Below are positions 46,948 through 58,871 of a DNA stretch of 64,000 nucleotides, piece after piece. The translations under genes were made by a program, and so were the position numbers. The stretch's first letter is position 1, and each line of letters opens with the position of its first letter. A model generated the notes under the pieces. The model saw only the letters and a list, made by a program, of their open reading frames with translations, was not told the origin of the DNA and made no database searches. The stretch is from Rutpela maculata (Eukaryota; Arthropoda; Insecta; Coleoptera; Cerambycidae), in contig OW386285.2 in NCBI GenBank assembly GCA_936432065.2, forward strand, positions 407,542,547-407,606,546, read 5' to 3'.

Positions 46948-48911
46948 GGGAGTTCGTCTAGTGATTTCAAAGACATCGGACGCGTTTAAGTTCGGTGCCA
47001 GTAATCTGGCCTAAATCCCGATTAAAAGCCGACACAATAGGACGAAATTACGCTGATGTGATAAGTGATAAATAATACGCAAAGAGATATGTAAAATAAC
47101 ATTACAACAGTTAAGTTATATAGCTAATATTTAATTAATGTGGGTGATTAGAATATCTCAGTGCATAAAAAGTGGAGAATAACCCGAGAGCCTCTAGGAA
47201 ACCATAAATCAATCAACACTAAGGCTAAAGATAAGTCTACACTCGACTATATCATTTTACTTAAATTTATACCTATATGCTTTAAATGCTTGATAGTTCC
47301 TAGAAAATAAATTAAAATAAGGGCACTAAATATTTTTCTTTCAGCAAAAATATACAAACCAAACTATTACAAAAATACAAATAATAATTAATAGCCAAAA
47401 CCGAATTTCTTTCAGCCAATCAAGAGAATTGCGCACGATATAATAATGGTGATAATAATAACCCGAAACAATTAGTAATGCATCGCTATTAAAGTGTGAT
47501 TATACAGATTTCCTGTGTGAACCTTCAAGTGTGTTTTCTCATAATTACTAAAAATATTCAAAAAAATGTAATCAAAATTGAATACGTAATGATCAGTGGC
47601 GCACTACTCTTAAAGTATACCTGTCAGGTGAGGTTCTCATAATTGCTAAAAATATTCAAACGTTTAATTTGGATTAGATCAGAAATAATCAATGGGGCAC
47701 TGTCGGTGTGTAGCGTCCAGGCTGAATTCTTATGGCACCTCACTGTATGTATACGTGATTACAGGTTTCTCTCAGGAAAATGGTTTCCAAGAAAATACGC
47801 ACAGAAAAGAGCAATCTTGATACCTAGAGCAGTGGAAACTCAACTCAATAAATAGATCATATTCTGGTAGGCAGGGAGATGACTTATAGTGTTCTGTCAC
47901 CAATGGGTACCCATAAAAGCTTGAAAAAGTTAAATACAAAGTGTCAACGTATAGAAGTTATATTTAAGTTTGTATAAGTGAATGTGTAAAATAATTTATA
48001 CCTCGGCTTGATAAGAAATATTAGTTAGTGTTTAATTAGGTACAGAAACCAAAACTTTCCACAGTGCTTCCCTCTAACGCAGTAAATCATAGCATATACA
48101 TAGTGCAGTGAAATCGTGTACCTGGAGACTTTAATGCACATATACTCCACACATGGTCTAACGAAAATGGAAACGCGCTGAAAAACCTAGCACACATGTT
48201 TGACTTAACAATAAGAAATACATGGAGTAAAAGTCAAACATGCATTAACACCTGGAGAAATGGAAGCTCAATCACACAAATAGACCATATTCTGGTAAGC
48301 AGAGAGATAAGGGAAAGGATCAAGAAGGTTAAAGCAAAAAGGACAGCAGAAAACCTACTGAAGAAAACGCTAACACTGAACAGCACCAAACTAAAAATAG
48401 GGAGACCATGTTACCCGTGGAAAACAACAATCGAGAGGATCATGAACAAACTGGGAAAGGACCAAACATACTGGGAAAGAAAAGCGAGGGGAAAGAATGA
48501 ATTTCACAAAGAAATCGGAGCGATATATACTCTACCAGAATCAGAAACGGAGGAATCAGAAGTCTCAGAAGAAGACCTGTAGAAACAGAAGTACAAAAAT
48601 AGGAGCACAGATAGCAGCGACACAACGCGGCAACATATCTCACAAGAAGACCCAGAATAGGCATAAGCCCAGAACCAAAAATACAAAAAAAGGGGGCTTA
48701 AACGCTCCCTCACGACATAATGCGGTAACGCATCTCACAAATACCTACACCTCCCATCCCACATTCCTTTACCATGCGCCATGTGGCTCTCGCTGCTGGC
48801 AACAAGCATGACCTTAGTCCAACCCAGCGTGGACGTAGCAGGCCCAGCTGTATAACTTGGGAGTGGCAGCAATGCCTACCGCACGCTGGTAAATCAATCA
48901 ATCAATCAATC
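46948..48911 (+). mobile_element. LINE-derived insertion with 20-bp TSD
   Basis: AAGAATGACTTTTCGTCGTA at 46928-46947 is repeated with one mismatch at 48912-48931. The insert ends in a tail of TCAA/AATC repeats (48890-48911), a typical 3' end of non-LTR elements. It is 1964 bp, starts GGAGTTCGTC, and includes an internal imperfect duplication around 47820-47880 and 48250-48310 (TAGA-C-CATATTCTGGTA). Only an endonuclease remnant is coding and no RT is present. It is an internally deleted or non-autonomous copy. Confidence 0.82.
48118..48582 (+). pseudogene. Endonuclease-domain remnant of the LINE
   Basis: The frame reads VPGDFNAHILHTWSNENGNA, LKNLAHMFDLTIRNTWSKS, then INTWRNGSSITQIDHILVSR. GDFNAH and QIDHILV are the conserved catalytic blocks (D, N and D-H) of apurinic-type LINE endonucleases. 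After IRERIKKVK the sequence is lysine- and glutamate-rich (GRPCYPWKTTIERIMNKLGK...), not RT, and ends at 48582. So the copy skips from endonuclease to an unknown region. That tail keeps an open frame and could be a genuine, unrecognised part of the source element. Confidence 0.7.
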
Positions 48912-48987
48912 AAGAATGACTTTTCATCGTAAAATCAATAATAGAGATGTTTTTCCTCTTGTCAACTCCATCCGGAGACACACTGTA

Positions 48988-49700
48988 TACAGTGTGACCC
49001 ATTTCAAGTGGATACACCTTCGTAACTCAGTTATTTGTAATCCAATTTCAACCAAAATTGAATCGGTATCAAAAACCTTTACTATAAGCTTTTTGAGTAA
49101 AATAAAACTTATTTCACTCGTTGACGTGCATTTTTATTAAGAAGAGAAGTCATATTAGGCATTTTTTTATTGAAAAACGAATGCAATATTATTGATCAGC
49201 ATGCAGTTAGAATTCAACAACATTTTGATTTTTGGTTTTTGAATTACGGCCCCCTTAAAATTACGTGTTTTAAACATTAAATTATCACTAAATTGGTATC
49301 GATTTTTTTTTTTTTCGAAAAAAGTCATTCTTTATTTTTTTATTTAGATTCATTTTTTCTAACACCCCATATGATCGATACTTTCAAATTCGGCAATCCT
49401 TAATGCCGGAATAATTTATGGCTCAAAATATTTAGCAATTTTTCAATGAAAATTCTTGGCATATGATGATATGGGATGTAGCGGAGCGGATCTGGTTTTG
49501 AAATGAAATCAACTTTTTTAAAAATTTTTTTTGACAATTCGGTTACACGCGTTCTCTTTTATCATGTTATCAACTTAGTTCAGCTTAATCACACGGGGTG
49601 GCGGAGGAATTCGCATTTAAAATTCGCAAAAACACGTTCTTCCACGATAACTTTGTTATTATTGACCTGACGAAGAAATAGTAAAATTAAAAATTGAAGA
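48988..49700 (+). repeat. Partial MITE related to the 9.6-kb MITE
   Basis: Starts CAGTGTGACCCATTTCAAGT directly after the TA of the mariner element. It contains GTCATATTAGGCATTTTTTT (49150-49169), also present at 9747-9772 in the complete MITE. The right end was not found. Low-complexity T-runs follow. Confidence 0.45.
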
Positions 49701-49879
49701 TCTCGCGGTAACTTTTCATGAAAATGTTTTTTGAAAATACTCGTTTTTTTGCCCTAACACTAATACACAAAAAAGTAATTCCTTATTTTTTTACGAAAAA
49801 AAGAAGTTAGGGGGATGAGATTTGTTTGAGGTAGGTGAAATAGATAAGAATTGATGGAGCCGGAGGATTGGGGTGGTGG

Positions 49880-49912
49880 GCCAATTAGGGGAGGGGAGGG
49901 AGGTAGGGAAAG
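49880..49912 (+). other. G-rich tract, possible G-quadruplex
   Basis: Runs of three or four G separated by one to four bases (GGGGAGGGGAGGGAGGTAGGG). It could fold as a quadruplex on the plus strand. Function unknown. Confidence 0.5.
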
Positions 49913-50079
49913 GAAAATTATTCAACCGCCCTGAACTTTTTTCCCTGTCGTGCGATTTTCAAAAACCAAAATGGGATTTGTTCGTTATTATGTCTAATTT
50001 TTTTTATTTTTTTTTTCAAATAAACAAACTTGTGGGAGGGGAAAAACCTTTTACACCTTTAACAATTTACGTCAACTCA

Positions 50080-50150
50080 GGAAGATGAAGATGAAGAAGA
50101 AGAAGAAGGCGGAGGAAGAGAAGAAGAAGACGAAGTTGAATAAGAAGACC
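50080..50150 (+). repeat. GAA/GAAGAT-type simple repeat
   Basis: An impure trinucleotide tract of GAA and GAT words. The open frame over it is a low-complexity artefact. Confidence 0.7.
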
Positions 50151-50159
50151 TAATATTAT

Positions 50160-51229
50160 ATTAAACTTCAATAAAAAGACCGTGGAGTAGGCCTACCGGG
50201 GAAACCACCTTAAAAAAAACGCGGCAAGTACACTACCTCATAGGTGGCGTGGAAACGTGTGGATATTATGGAGAATATAACTTTAGAATGGCTTTTTCTC
50301 AAAAAAGTGTAAGGACCATTTTGTAGAGAATTAAAAGATCTACAATTTTTGTCTAAGCTATTTTATAAAACTAACCGTTTCGCTAAAAAATCCAAAAAAC
50401 CCATTTTTTGCGAACTTTGACCTCGCATAAAATTTTTTGCACACACGGGATCAATGGGGACTTTTCACAACTTCATTATAATGGTATCCCTAATGTTCAT
50501 GTAAATTTTCAGCTTCTTGAGAATTTATGCCCTTTTTTTAGGGCTAACTTGACCGGACTATAATTTCATATTAAAAAAAGGTGTGAATTACTGAATTTAA
50601 ATACATGATTTAAGTATTTTCAAAATATTTTGTTGCTTTAAAATGCTAGGAATCCTATCATGTAATCCAATACTTCGTCAGTATTAACTAGAATAGTAGC
50701 TGTTTTGATTGGTTCTCCAATAATGAGTGTTGTAAAGTATTTACGTATGTAGTATATTAGCGTGCCCAATTAGGGCAACAATATACAGAAAGCAGGTAAT
50801 TTCATAATAAATAAAACAGTGTGTAAGTTGTGATTTGCTTAATAGAATGACATAAATTTACAAACTTTCTAATTATAAAGAATTTGTAAAGTGAGTTAAG
50901 AGCTATTAAATGAAATATCGTTTAAATTGAAATTATGTACGCAAAATTTGACTGACATGCCATTATTCAAATAAAAACCCTAATGAGGGTATATTTAATC
51001 AAATGCCGTCATGTCCCTAGTATTAGTGATGCTTACAAATTGATAATTGAGCTTTATTGCGCAATATTAATAATGAAGTTGGTTAAAAATATGTTTAGTT
51101 ACGTTAATTGTCTCTTTGTGCCCTTGCATCGATTTCAATATCAATATTAGGTTATAAGCTGGTGACTAGGTAAAGTTATGTATAATTTTCAGTGATTTTT
51201 TTTAAGATAGGCGAGTTCAGAATAGCGGG
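50160..51229. other. No gene seen
   Basis: AT-rich. No repeat or coding signal that I could support. Confidence 0.4.
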
Positions 51230-51700
51230 GATGGATGAAGTAAAAAAAAATATTTTGAGGCCTTTGGTTCTTGTACACACACTAAATCACAATTTTTTTT
51301 CACCACCCTTTATAATGGGGTGGGGGATAGTAATGGGTGTGGCTGATGCAAAACATTAACTTCTCTTGTATATACTAAATACCAATTTTATGGACTCTTA
51401 CCTGCTTGATTTACCTATTTACCCACATTTACTCCAATTTACCCCCAACTCTTCAACGGAATAAGATGAAAATATAATCTAGTTCCAGATCTCGTTAAGA
51501 TGCGTACTTGTAACAAATTTCAAGTCAATATCTTAAACGGTTCCAGAGTAATTGTGCGCACAAAAAAAGTTACAAACAGAACGACAGACAGACAGTTATT
51601 GTCAAACTGAAAATCTCGACGTTTCATGACATTCTAAGCCTACTTGAACAATAAAAATTTTTAAACGTTTTTTTGTCGTTATACCACTGGATGGGGAAGT
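51230..51700 (-). repeat. Partial copy of the 8-kb repeat family, inverted
   Basis: The complement carries the same blocks as 7996-8560: AATTGGTATTTA, the CAAAATTTGGTACAC-like region, TTTCATCTTATTCCG and an ACTTCC-CCATCCAGTGG start at about 51695. The far end is missing. Confidence 0.75.
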
Positions 51701-51790
51701 AAAAGTAGGTCGAAATATGAAGATTACGTTCACAATTCTTTAATAAAACTAACCAGTGTTGTAATTAAAAACCGCTTCTCAAGGAATCAC

Positions 51791-53050
51791 TACTTCCACA
51801 TCCAGATTTTCTATCCAAGTCTCTCACAACGAAAAAAATTTGTAGGTGGAAACAATTTTTTATGGAACTTTAATAATATAATATTTGAAATCCTGTACCC
51901 CAAAAACCCATAAAACGATACCCCACATCGGTAGTGGGGTGGAGGTGGTGATAGGGGGGGTGGATGAAGTAATAGTTATTTACGTAACCAGTTATGAAAA
52001 GAGTAACTTTACATGACGAATGTAATATTTGCCAAAACGAGCGAGCGAAGCGAGCGAATTTTGCAAATTACATGAGTCAAGTAAAATTACTGTTTTCTTA
52101 ACATGTTGTGTACAAAATTTTATCTAATCCCGCCCTAAATTAGAAAAGAAATGACAATTTATTTTGAATACTATTTTTCGGTTCCCATCATAGCTACCGC
52201 TTGCAGCCGTACAAATAAATTCTGTGTTTATCGCTTTACCTGAGCGTTAGTCCGGATTGACGTTTGTATAAACAATCTTTACTTGTCAACTGCTGAATTT
52301 TTTGAGGCAAATTAAGTTGAAACTGATTGATTCAGATATGGATATTCCGTCTGATATACTTAAAACAATCGGCTTTAGCAATAAATTCAATAACACCTGG
52401 TAAATCAAAAAGCAGGTATGAAGAAGTATATAAGAAATTAGAAAATTGGTGTCAACAAATAGGTTCAATAATCAGTTACGTAAAATTTTTTTTACATAAC
52501 TAGTTATGTAATGAAAATAACAGTTATGAAAAATGTGACGTTTCGTAACGTCAAAAATGCATTTAAAATTTGACTTTTCATAACGGGGTTAGATAAAAAA
52601 ACATTTTGAGGTTTCTGGTTCTCACACTAAATCACAATTTTTTTCATTCCCTTTAATAATGGGGTGGGGGTGTTAATGGGGGTGGCTAATGCCAAAATTT
52701 TTTTTGAGACCTTAGCTTCTCTTGTATATACTAAATACCAATTTTATGGACTCTTACCTGCTTGATTTACCTATTTTCCCCAAATTCACCCCCCGACGGA
52801 ATAAGATGAAAATATAATCTAGTTCTAGATCTCGTTAAAGTACATATGTGTGCCAAATTTCAAGTCAATATCTCAAACGGTTCCAGAGTAAACGTGCGCA
52901 CAAAAAAGTTACAGACCGATCGACAGACAGAAATTTTTTTCGCTCAAACTTAAAATCTCGACGTTTCGTGACATTCTAAGCCTATTTGAACAATAAAAAT
53001 TTAAAAAAAAATTTTTTGTCTACTATACTTCCACTGGATGTGGAAGTAAA
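51791..53050 (-). repeat. 8-kb repeat family copy interrupted by a MITE
   Basis: Inverted ends ACTTCCACATCCA (51791) and TGGATGTGGAAGT (to about 53045) match the copy at 8563-9221. The copy is split: 51791-51971 is the end part and 52590-53050 is the start part. The gap is filled by an insertion at 51972-52589. The tandem pairing with 51230-51700 mirrors the pairing at 8 kb. Confidence 0.75.
51972..52589 (+). mobile_element. MITE with GTTATGAAAAG ends and a recombinase-like fragment
   Basis: CCAGTTATGAAAAG near 51990 and CTTTTCATAACGGGG near 52567 are inverted ends. The segment exactly interrupts an 8-kb-family repeat. Near 52032 is a CGAGCGAGCGAAGCGAGCG palindrome. At 52320-52480 two plus frames give DSDMDIPSDILKTIGFSNKF and, after a break, KSRYEEVYKKLENWCQQIGS. 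That looks like the KS..YE..Y..F..WC start of tyrosine-recombinase-like transposon proteins (Crypton-type or similar, inferred). The fragment is too short to be functional. Confidence 0.5.
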
Positions 53051-54392
53051 ATTAAAAGTAGATTCGGAACGTTGAAACAAAGTTAATTGTTTTACTGGTC
53101 TAAAGGATATTTTTATTGTTAAGACATCTATCAGTTTTGCTTTTGTTAAGGCACAATGGGCAAATGTGGTGATATTTATAAATTGTTTAGTGTTCTCTGT
53201 GTACAAGAAATTAACAATCTTACTATAAAACTATAGAAAAACATATCTTTCTACAGCGTGTCCCATTTTTCTTGAAGCCATCCCCATAAAAAGTTTATTT
53301 TTTGTCCGATTTAGATCAGGTTTTTCTTAAAACGTGGATCTCTGAAACGTGCATTTTTGTGATACATTAAATTTTATAAAACATAAAAGCTTGACCTACT
53401 GCGGTCTTTTTTCGAGGTAGAAAATAGAGAAAAATCTTATTAGCTATTTTTTATTTCAAATTTGAGGACGCCATTGGATTCGGCAACTCGTCAAATGGGT
53501 TTATACTAAATTTCGTGAAAAATACCTATTTTTGGATTTTTTCCGTAAGAAATAAGAATTCTGAAACTGACAAGAAAATTCACTTTTTAGGGGACTATTT
53601 TCGAAGAGCCAGGGAGTATTTCTAGTCCCCTGTCCAAATGAACTTTGTCAAATATTCTTGGATCTAGAATCAACCACAAGTGTCCTAGTATTTATAAGTA
53701 GATACCCACCTGTATACAGGTGGTTAAGGTGGTTTCTAGTGTCTTGAATTCCAGTCACATCGGTAAAGCACGAGGGCAATATAGTTGGTTTTCAATTAAT
53801 ACGTCGCGTCGCCTAAAAGCAATAAGTACATATTCATATTTCCCTTCTTTTATGACTTGATCCATATTTACTGCATCACATATTTTGGTAAAATCCCTAT
53901 GACTAAATAGTGTTCAGCGACAAAAGTTGAATATACCGAACCTTTCCTTATATCCCCATATAAGCTGCTATTATACTAAACTTGATGCCTCAACGTTTTG
54001 CCTTTATTTACAGCCCGACCCTATTTTCCGTGTTTACATATAACCATAACCATACACTACTCTTTATGATGGGACAGTTTATTTCGTGCTCTCGAAAGAG
54101 GGTTTTTTAAGCATTGTTTTAGTACTTACGTTATACCCGTAGCCAACCCAGAGAAAGAGGATTGAGATAATAATAAGATTAACTATTGGGTTGTAATATT
54201 TTCATTTTTGAACAATTTTACCAATTAAGATTCTTTTGTATGCGACTAACAAATAATATGAACATTAAATGGCTGATATTTGATGTATAATGCCATCAAT
54301 TAATCCCACAGGGAATTATGATGAGGGAATTCTGGTCATTATACCCCATCGTGTACCAATCAGAAAATTATGCATGAATCAGTTTATCTGCT
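53051..54392. other. No gene seen
   Basis: AT-rich spacer. At about 53255 the words CAGCGTGTCCCATTTTTCTT resemble a transposon end, but no mate was found. Confidence 0.35.
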
Positions 54393-54599
54393 CAAGTAGC
54401 AAAATAACTTTTATAAAGGTTGTTAGAACTGCTATACAACATATTTTATAGAAACATGTAAATTATACAAGGCAGTTAAATTCCATTATACAATGTCTAT
54501 ACAACCAAAAAGGGCCAACTTTTATACAACATTTTGGTATTGTAGGAATTCTATTAGAAAACCATACAACTATTATAAAACTATTTTACGTGATGATTA

Positions 54600-55590
54600 C
54601 ACAGCCCCACAAAAAAAAGTTGTCTGTCTATTTGGACCCACTAAAACCGAATCCGAAGTCAGAATTATCAGACTGGCTCGTTTTTCACCCCCAACCCCCA
54701 AAAAACCCCAAAACAAAAACAAAGTGGTCTGTCCGGCGGACTATACAAGATACATAAGGATACACTGGCATGGTCCGCCGGGCAGACCATTTTGTGCGGG
54801 GGGGGGGGTGTTTTTGGGGGGTTAAGGGTGAACACGAGCCAATCTGACAATTCTAACTTCGGATTCGGTTTCAGCGGTCCAAATATATAAGGAAATACTG
54901 GTATGGTCCGCCGAACAGACCACTTTTTTGTTTTGGGGGTGTTTTTTAGGGTTAGGTGGTGTGAAATACGAGCAAATTTGACAATTCTGATTTCGAATTC
55001 GGATTCAACAGGTCAAATTACATAAGGATCCACTGGTATAGTCCGTCGGACAGGCCACTTGTTTCTGTTTTGTGTTTTTGGGGATGTTTTTTAGGGTTGG
55101 GGGTGAAAAACGTGCCAGTCTGACAATTCTGTCATCAGATTCGGTTTCAGCAGGTCCAAATACATAAGAATACACTGGTCTAGTCCGTCGGACAAACCAT
55201 TTTTTTGGGGGGGTGTGTTTTTCGGGGTCAGGGGTGAAAAACGAGCCCATCCTTCAATTCTAACTTCGAATCCGGTTTCAGCAGGTCAAAATACATAAGG
55301 TATAGTCAGCCGGACAGACCACTTTGTTTTTGTTTTGGGGGTGTTTTTTGGGGTTGGGGGTGAAAAACGAGCCAATCTGACAATTCTGACTGCGGATTCG
55401 ATTTCAGCAGGTTCAAATACATAAGAATATACTGGTCTCGTCCGCCGGACAGACCATTTTTTTGGGGTTGGGGTGAAAAACGAGCCAATCTGATAATTCT
55501 GACTTCAGATTCGGTTTCAGCGGGTCCAAATACATACGAATACACTGGTCTGGTCCGACGGACAGACAACTTTTTTTTTGTGGGGCTGTG
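54600..55590. mobile_element. PIF/Harbinger-like MITE, 991 bp, TTA target duplication
   Basis: CACAGCCCCACAAAAAAAAG at 54600 is inverted at the right end (to 55590), with TTA on both sides (54597-54599 and 55591-55593). A 3-bp TWA duplication is typical of PIF/Harbinger. The interior is a tandem array with period about 130-165 bp, containing GTCCGCCGGACAGACCA and ATTCGGTTTCAGCAGGTC words. The first unit (54604-54745) is inverted relative to the rest. Open frames across it come from the array. Confidence 0.78.
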
Positions 55591-56714
55591 TTATAAAACT
55601 GTTCTATAAGTATATCCTCAGGATTGCTTATACAACATATTTACATATGCACTTGGCAACTGCTGTAAAATTATTGTATAGTAATTGTATAAGTGAGTTA
55701 TAATGTGGACGGTATCCCACTAACAAAAATCTATACAATCATTTTGTTTTCTAGTGATGAAATCCAGAACAAAATTATTGCAAGAATGGTTATATAACGC
55801 AACATGTTGTCTGGTTATTATTTCGAATAACAACCTCAATAATGGCGCTCAAGATCCATTAAACATGGTAAAATCCCGTTTAGTTATTAAACAGTATAAT
55901 TAACACGCTAGTAGTAAGAAAATTCTCTTGCGCGGCGAAATTTTCTGACAAAATATCTATATATTTTTAGCAAAAAATTGAAGGGCCTCAGTTTAACATA
56001 CGCGTTTGGTTTATTAAAAATTAAAAAAATATATTTTATTAAATTTAAAATGGTTGAATTTTCAGTTTAAACAAAATATTGATTAAATTGATAAGAAAAT
56101 AATCTTTGCCTTTATGAAAAATTAATTTTTAATAGACATTTTTACATTTCTATGAGAATTCTGCATAATGTCGGCAATTGATGAACAGCTAAATCCTTAA
56201 GTAAATATGGCGTAATATAATACGATAATTTTGTCCCATATGAAACGTTATACAACGCTTTTGTGTTATTCGAAACTCTATACGATATTAAAATCCTATA
56301 ATGTTGTTTCTACAGGCGCTATAAAAATATTCTCGAAATAAACCAACAAATTGAACTTTGATAAATTGGTTGCCAGATTTCAAAATATATTAAACTATTT
56401 TCTCACACATTTTATAGAGTACGACAATTTAAGTAATTGCAGAGATATAGTCAAATTTATTTTCCTCTAATTTCGAGTTTATAGTACACGAATTAACCAA
56501 CATTTTATGAAAATGTGAGTTTGCTACATTGTTATGCATTTGAGGGTAATTTACACCAATAAGATTTAAATCCTATTTAGCAGTCTGTAAAATTTCTATT
56601 TTTCCGGCAATAGTTTGACAGATATAAAGTGTGGGTGATAAATCCATTACAAACGATAATAAAATAAATCAATCTACAAACTAGTAAAGAATAGTGGTTG
56701 AAAACATGTAAAAT

Positions 56715-56790
56715 ATTGAGTGGCACCCTTAGCACGACGATTTGTGTGTCGGCCTTCTAAAGTTCTCGGATTCAATACCATACAGAAGAA
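56715..56790 (+). repeat. Weak tRNA-like sequence
   Basis: A possible A-box region at about 56720-56735 and a B-box-like GATTCAATACC at about 56769, 50 bases apart, with a CCTTCTAAAG anticodon-like loop between. Pairing is poor, so at most it is a tRNA-derived SINE relic. Confidence 0.25.
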
Positions 56791-57795
56791 GAAAATGTAA
56801 TTTATTGGCCAAACATAGTTTTCCCTAATTTTATCCAATTTTTGCATAACGTGGCAACCCCGTGTGTTAACTTTCGATGTTATCCTGTAGTTCGTCCGCA
56901 AACCACGTTACAAAACAAATGTATCACGTAACGTATGTATATATTGCACTCAAGGAGGTTGAATAAATAAGGAGTCGCCATAAGAAGCACAATGTGGCAG
57001 CACATTCCTCATTTTAGTATGATCGAAACGTCAACAAAACGCAACATGTATCTTGGTTAATATTATTATAAAATAAATATTTTTGATAGAAGATAGTGTT
57101 TTTCTCCATAACATATGATTTCGTGTCCGCCAAGTAGCTGGTACAAATCAAAGTAGTATCGATAAGAAGAAATGTTTTGGAATCACTTTTCATAGGTTAA
57201 AACAGGTCTGGACTCAAAAGATATGTTGAAACTATTTTCTATTTATTTTAGATTGTATTTTAGATTATATTATATTATATTTGCTTAAAATGTGAAACTG
57301 TCATCTCATTCATTACTCTACTATGGTAGTGTTAATGTGTAAAGTCAACTAACATGTATCTCCTCAAATTCTGTATAAACTTTTTTTTAAATCAGGACCT
57401 GACGAGCCGTTCATGGCAGTATGATCACAAGCCACGCCTTCTGCGGCCGTTTCTCATTGTAGGATATAAGCTCTATGGCTACTCCTTATTTATATTCTAC
57501 CTCCATGATTGCACTAAACAATTATTCTTTTCTGTTCTGTTGCAATCAACTCCAGTATAGAGCACTTAGACGTTAGTAACCTAACTTACAAAATTGAACA
57601 CATTTAGTTGGTATGTTTTGTTGTTAGTTGTTAATTCAGGATTTTTTTAGATTTGGAAACTTTTGTGCCCTTGGAACTTGGTATCTATCAACTTCTAGCC
57701 TTTCACCCAATCTTTTAGCTATTTGTGGCAGATGACAATTTCCATTTCAAAGTAAATTTTTAATATAAAAAAGTCTGTTTTCAAAAGGATATGCA

Positions 57796-58127
57796 TTAAA
57801 TGTTGATAGCACTCCAATTTTTTTTTACTTCGTGAGTTAAGTGTGAGAGATTGTGTAGGTGTACATTACTTGTTATATCTTCGCCATAAAAATCTCTGTA
57901 CATCTCAATATAGTTTTCAAACATCGATGCTGCTAAAGCAAAAACAAATGTATACATTTTTGAAGAGCATATTGTAATTGCACAAAATAACAAGACAAAA
58001 TGTTGATAAACATCACTAGGTAAAACCCAACAAGAAAATCTTCTACCATGTCTATTGGCAGCTCTTCTACTGGAGTATCATTTTTATGATGCCTGGCAGT
58101 GGTAGATAATACTGTTTTTATTTCCAA
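57796..58127 (-). pseudogene. Fragment of a transposon-type ORF (YG..NVH..HL motif)
   Basis: Two overlapping minus frames. One carries MFENYIEMYRDFYGEDITSNVH followed by LHNLSHLTHEVKK. The other, just upstream, carries ELPIDMVEDFLVGF. The order Y...YG....NVH.L.HL..V is one I recall from multicopy arthropod transposon-associated proteins of unknown activity. A frameshift near 57990 separates the two halves. No catalytic residues can be named. Confidence 0.4.
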
Positions 58128-58871
58128 ATTAGCCCCATGGTTGCAGTTAGATGAATTATTAGTTGCAGTTTGTAAAGGTCAACCGGAATTGTAACTCCCA
58201 AGAATTCGATGGTAATTTTTTTTCTGTTCTTTTAAAAATCCACTTCTTTAATTTTCATCCACTGAGATATTGCTCGATATATTTTTTAAAACTGACTAGT
58301 AAAATTAGTCTAATTTTCATGATAAAATGGGGTTATGTGCAAACAGATTTTATAACGCAGAATTTCCGATAAGTTTATCTTTGAGGACTACATTTTTGTT
58401 CAATAAGGTATTTATAATAGAGTAAACTGATGTACTTATAGGTTAATTATAAAATGATTTTATGCTTATTGTATACTGCTACTGTAAGAACAGTTTTATA
58501 AATTAGCTTAAAGAACTTTAATACAGATTTTCATACAACTTCCATACAACTATTTTTTAATACAGAAATTAAAAGTTGTTAGAATAGGTATACAATTGTA
58601 ATATAATTTTTATACGATTCTTTTAAAATATTTTTATAGCTGGTTGTATAAAATGTTATACAAATGTTATAAAATTTGTGAGTAGTACAATAAGATTTTG
58701 TCCTATAATATGAGCCATCAGAACATTTACACGACAATATTATAGAAACGTTCTCTTATACGATAAAATTGTTTTAATTGGATATTCTAAGAAATAAAGC
58801 TGTTTTTCAAACGGCGCTAGACGATAACTATAAAATAATTCAGTTCCTTTAGGATTCTATTTTGCTACTTG

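Larger units (their letters stand above)
45178..48985 (+). mobile_element. mariner-type element interrupted by a LINE
   Basis: The left end CAGTGTGTCACCGGATGGAG (45178) is mirrored by the right end CAGTGTGTCTCCGGATGGAG (minus, from 48985), with TA on both sides (45176-45177 and 48986-48987). The inverted repeats are about 280 bp long: 45178-45460 at the left, and 46745-46947 plus 48932-48985 at the right. The right repeat is split by the LINE insertion at 46948-48911. Without it the element is about 1.85 kb with one transposase gene. Immediately after 48987 another CAGTGTG-type sequence starts. Confidence 0.87.
54393..58871. mobile_element. Element with CAAGTAGCAAAATA ends and TATACAA-rich flanks
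   Basis: CAAGTAGCAAAATA at 54393 is inverted at 58858-58871. Inside both ends the word TATACAA or its complement TTGTATA recurs (for example 54433, 54464, 54475, 54490 and 54523 at the left; 55630, 55676 and 55689 after the nested MITE; and many between 58530 and 58680). Subterminal repeats of this kind usually bind a transposase. The interior holds a degraded minus-strand gene fragment (57796-58127) and a nested Harbinger-like MITE. Confidence 0.5.

Noticed and set aside
54493..54825. Proline/glycine-rich frames with repeated ESEVRI and ARFSPP words on both strands
   Set aside because: They come from the tandem array of the Harbinger-like MITE.
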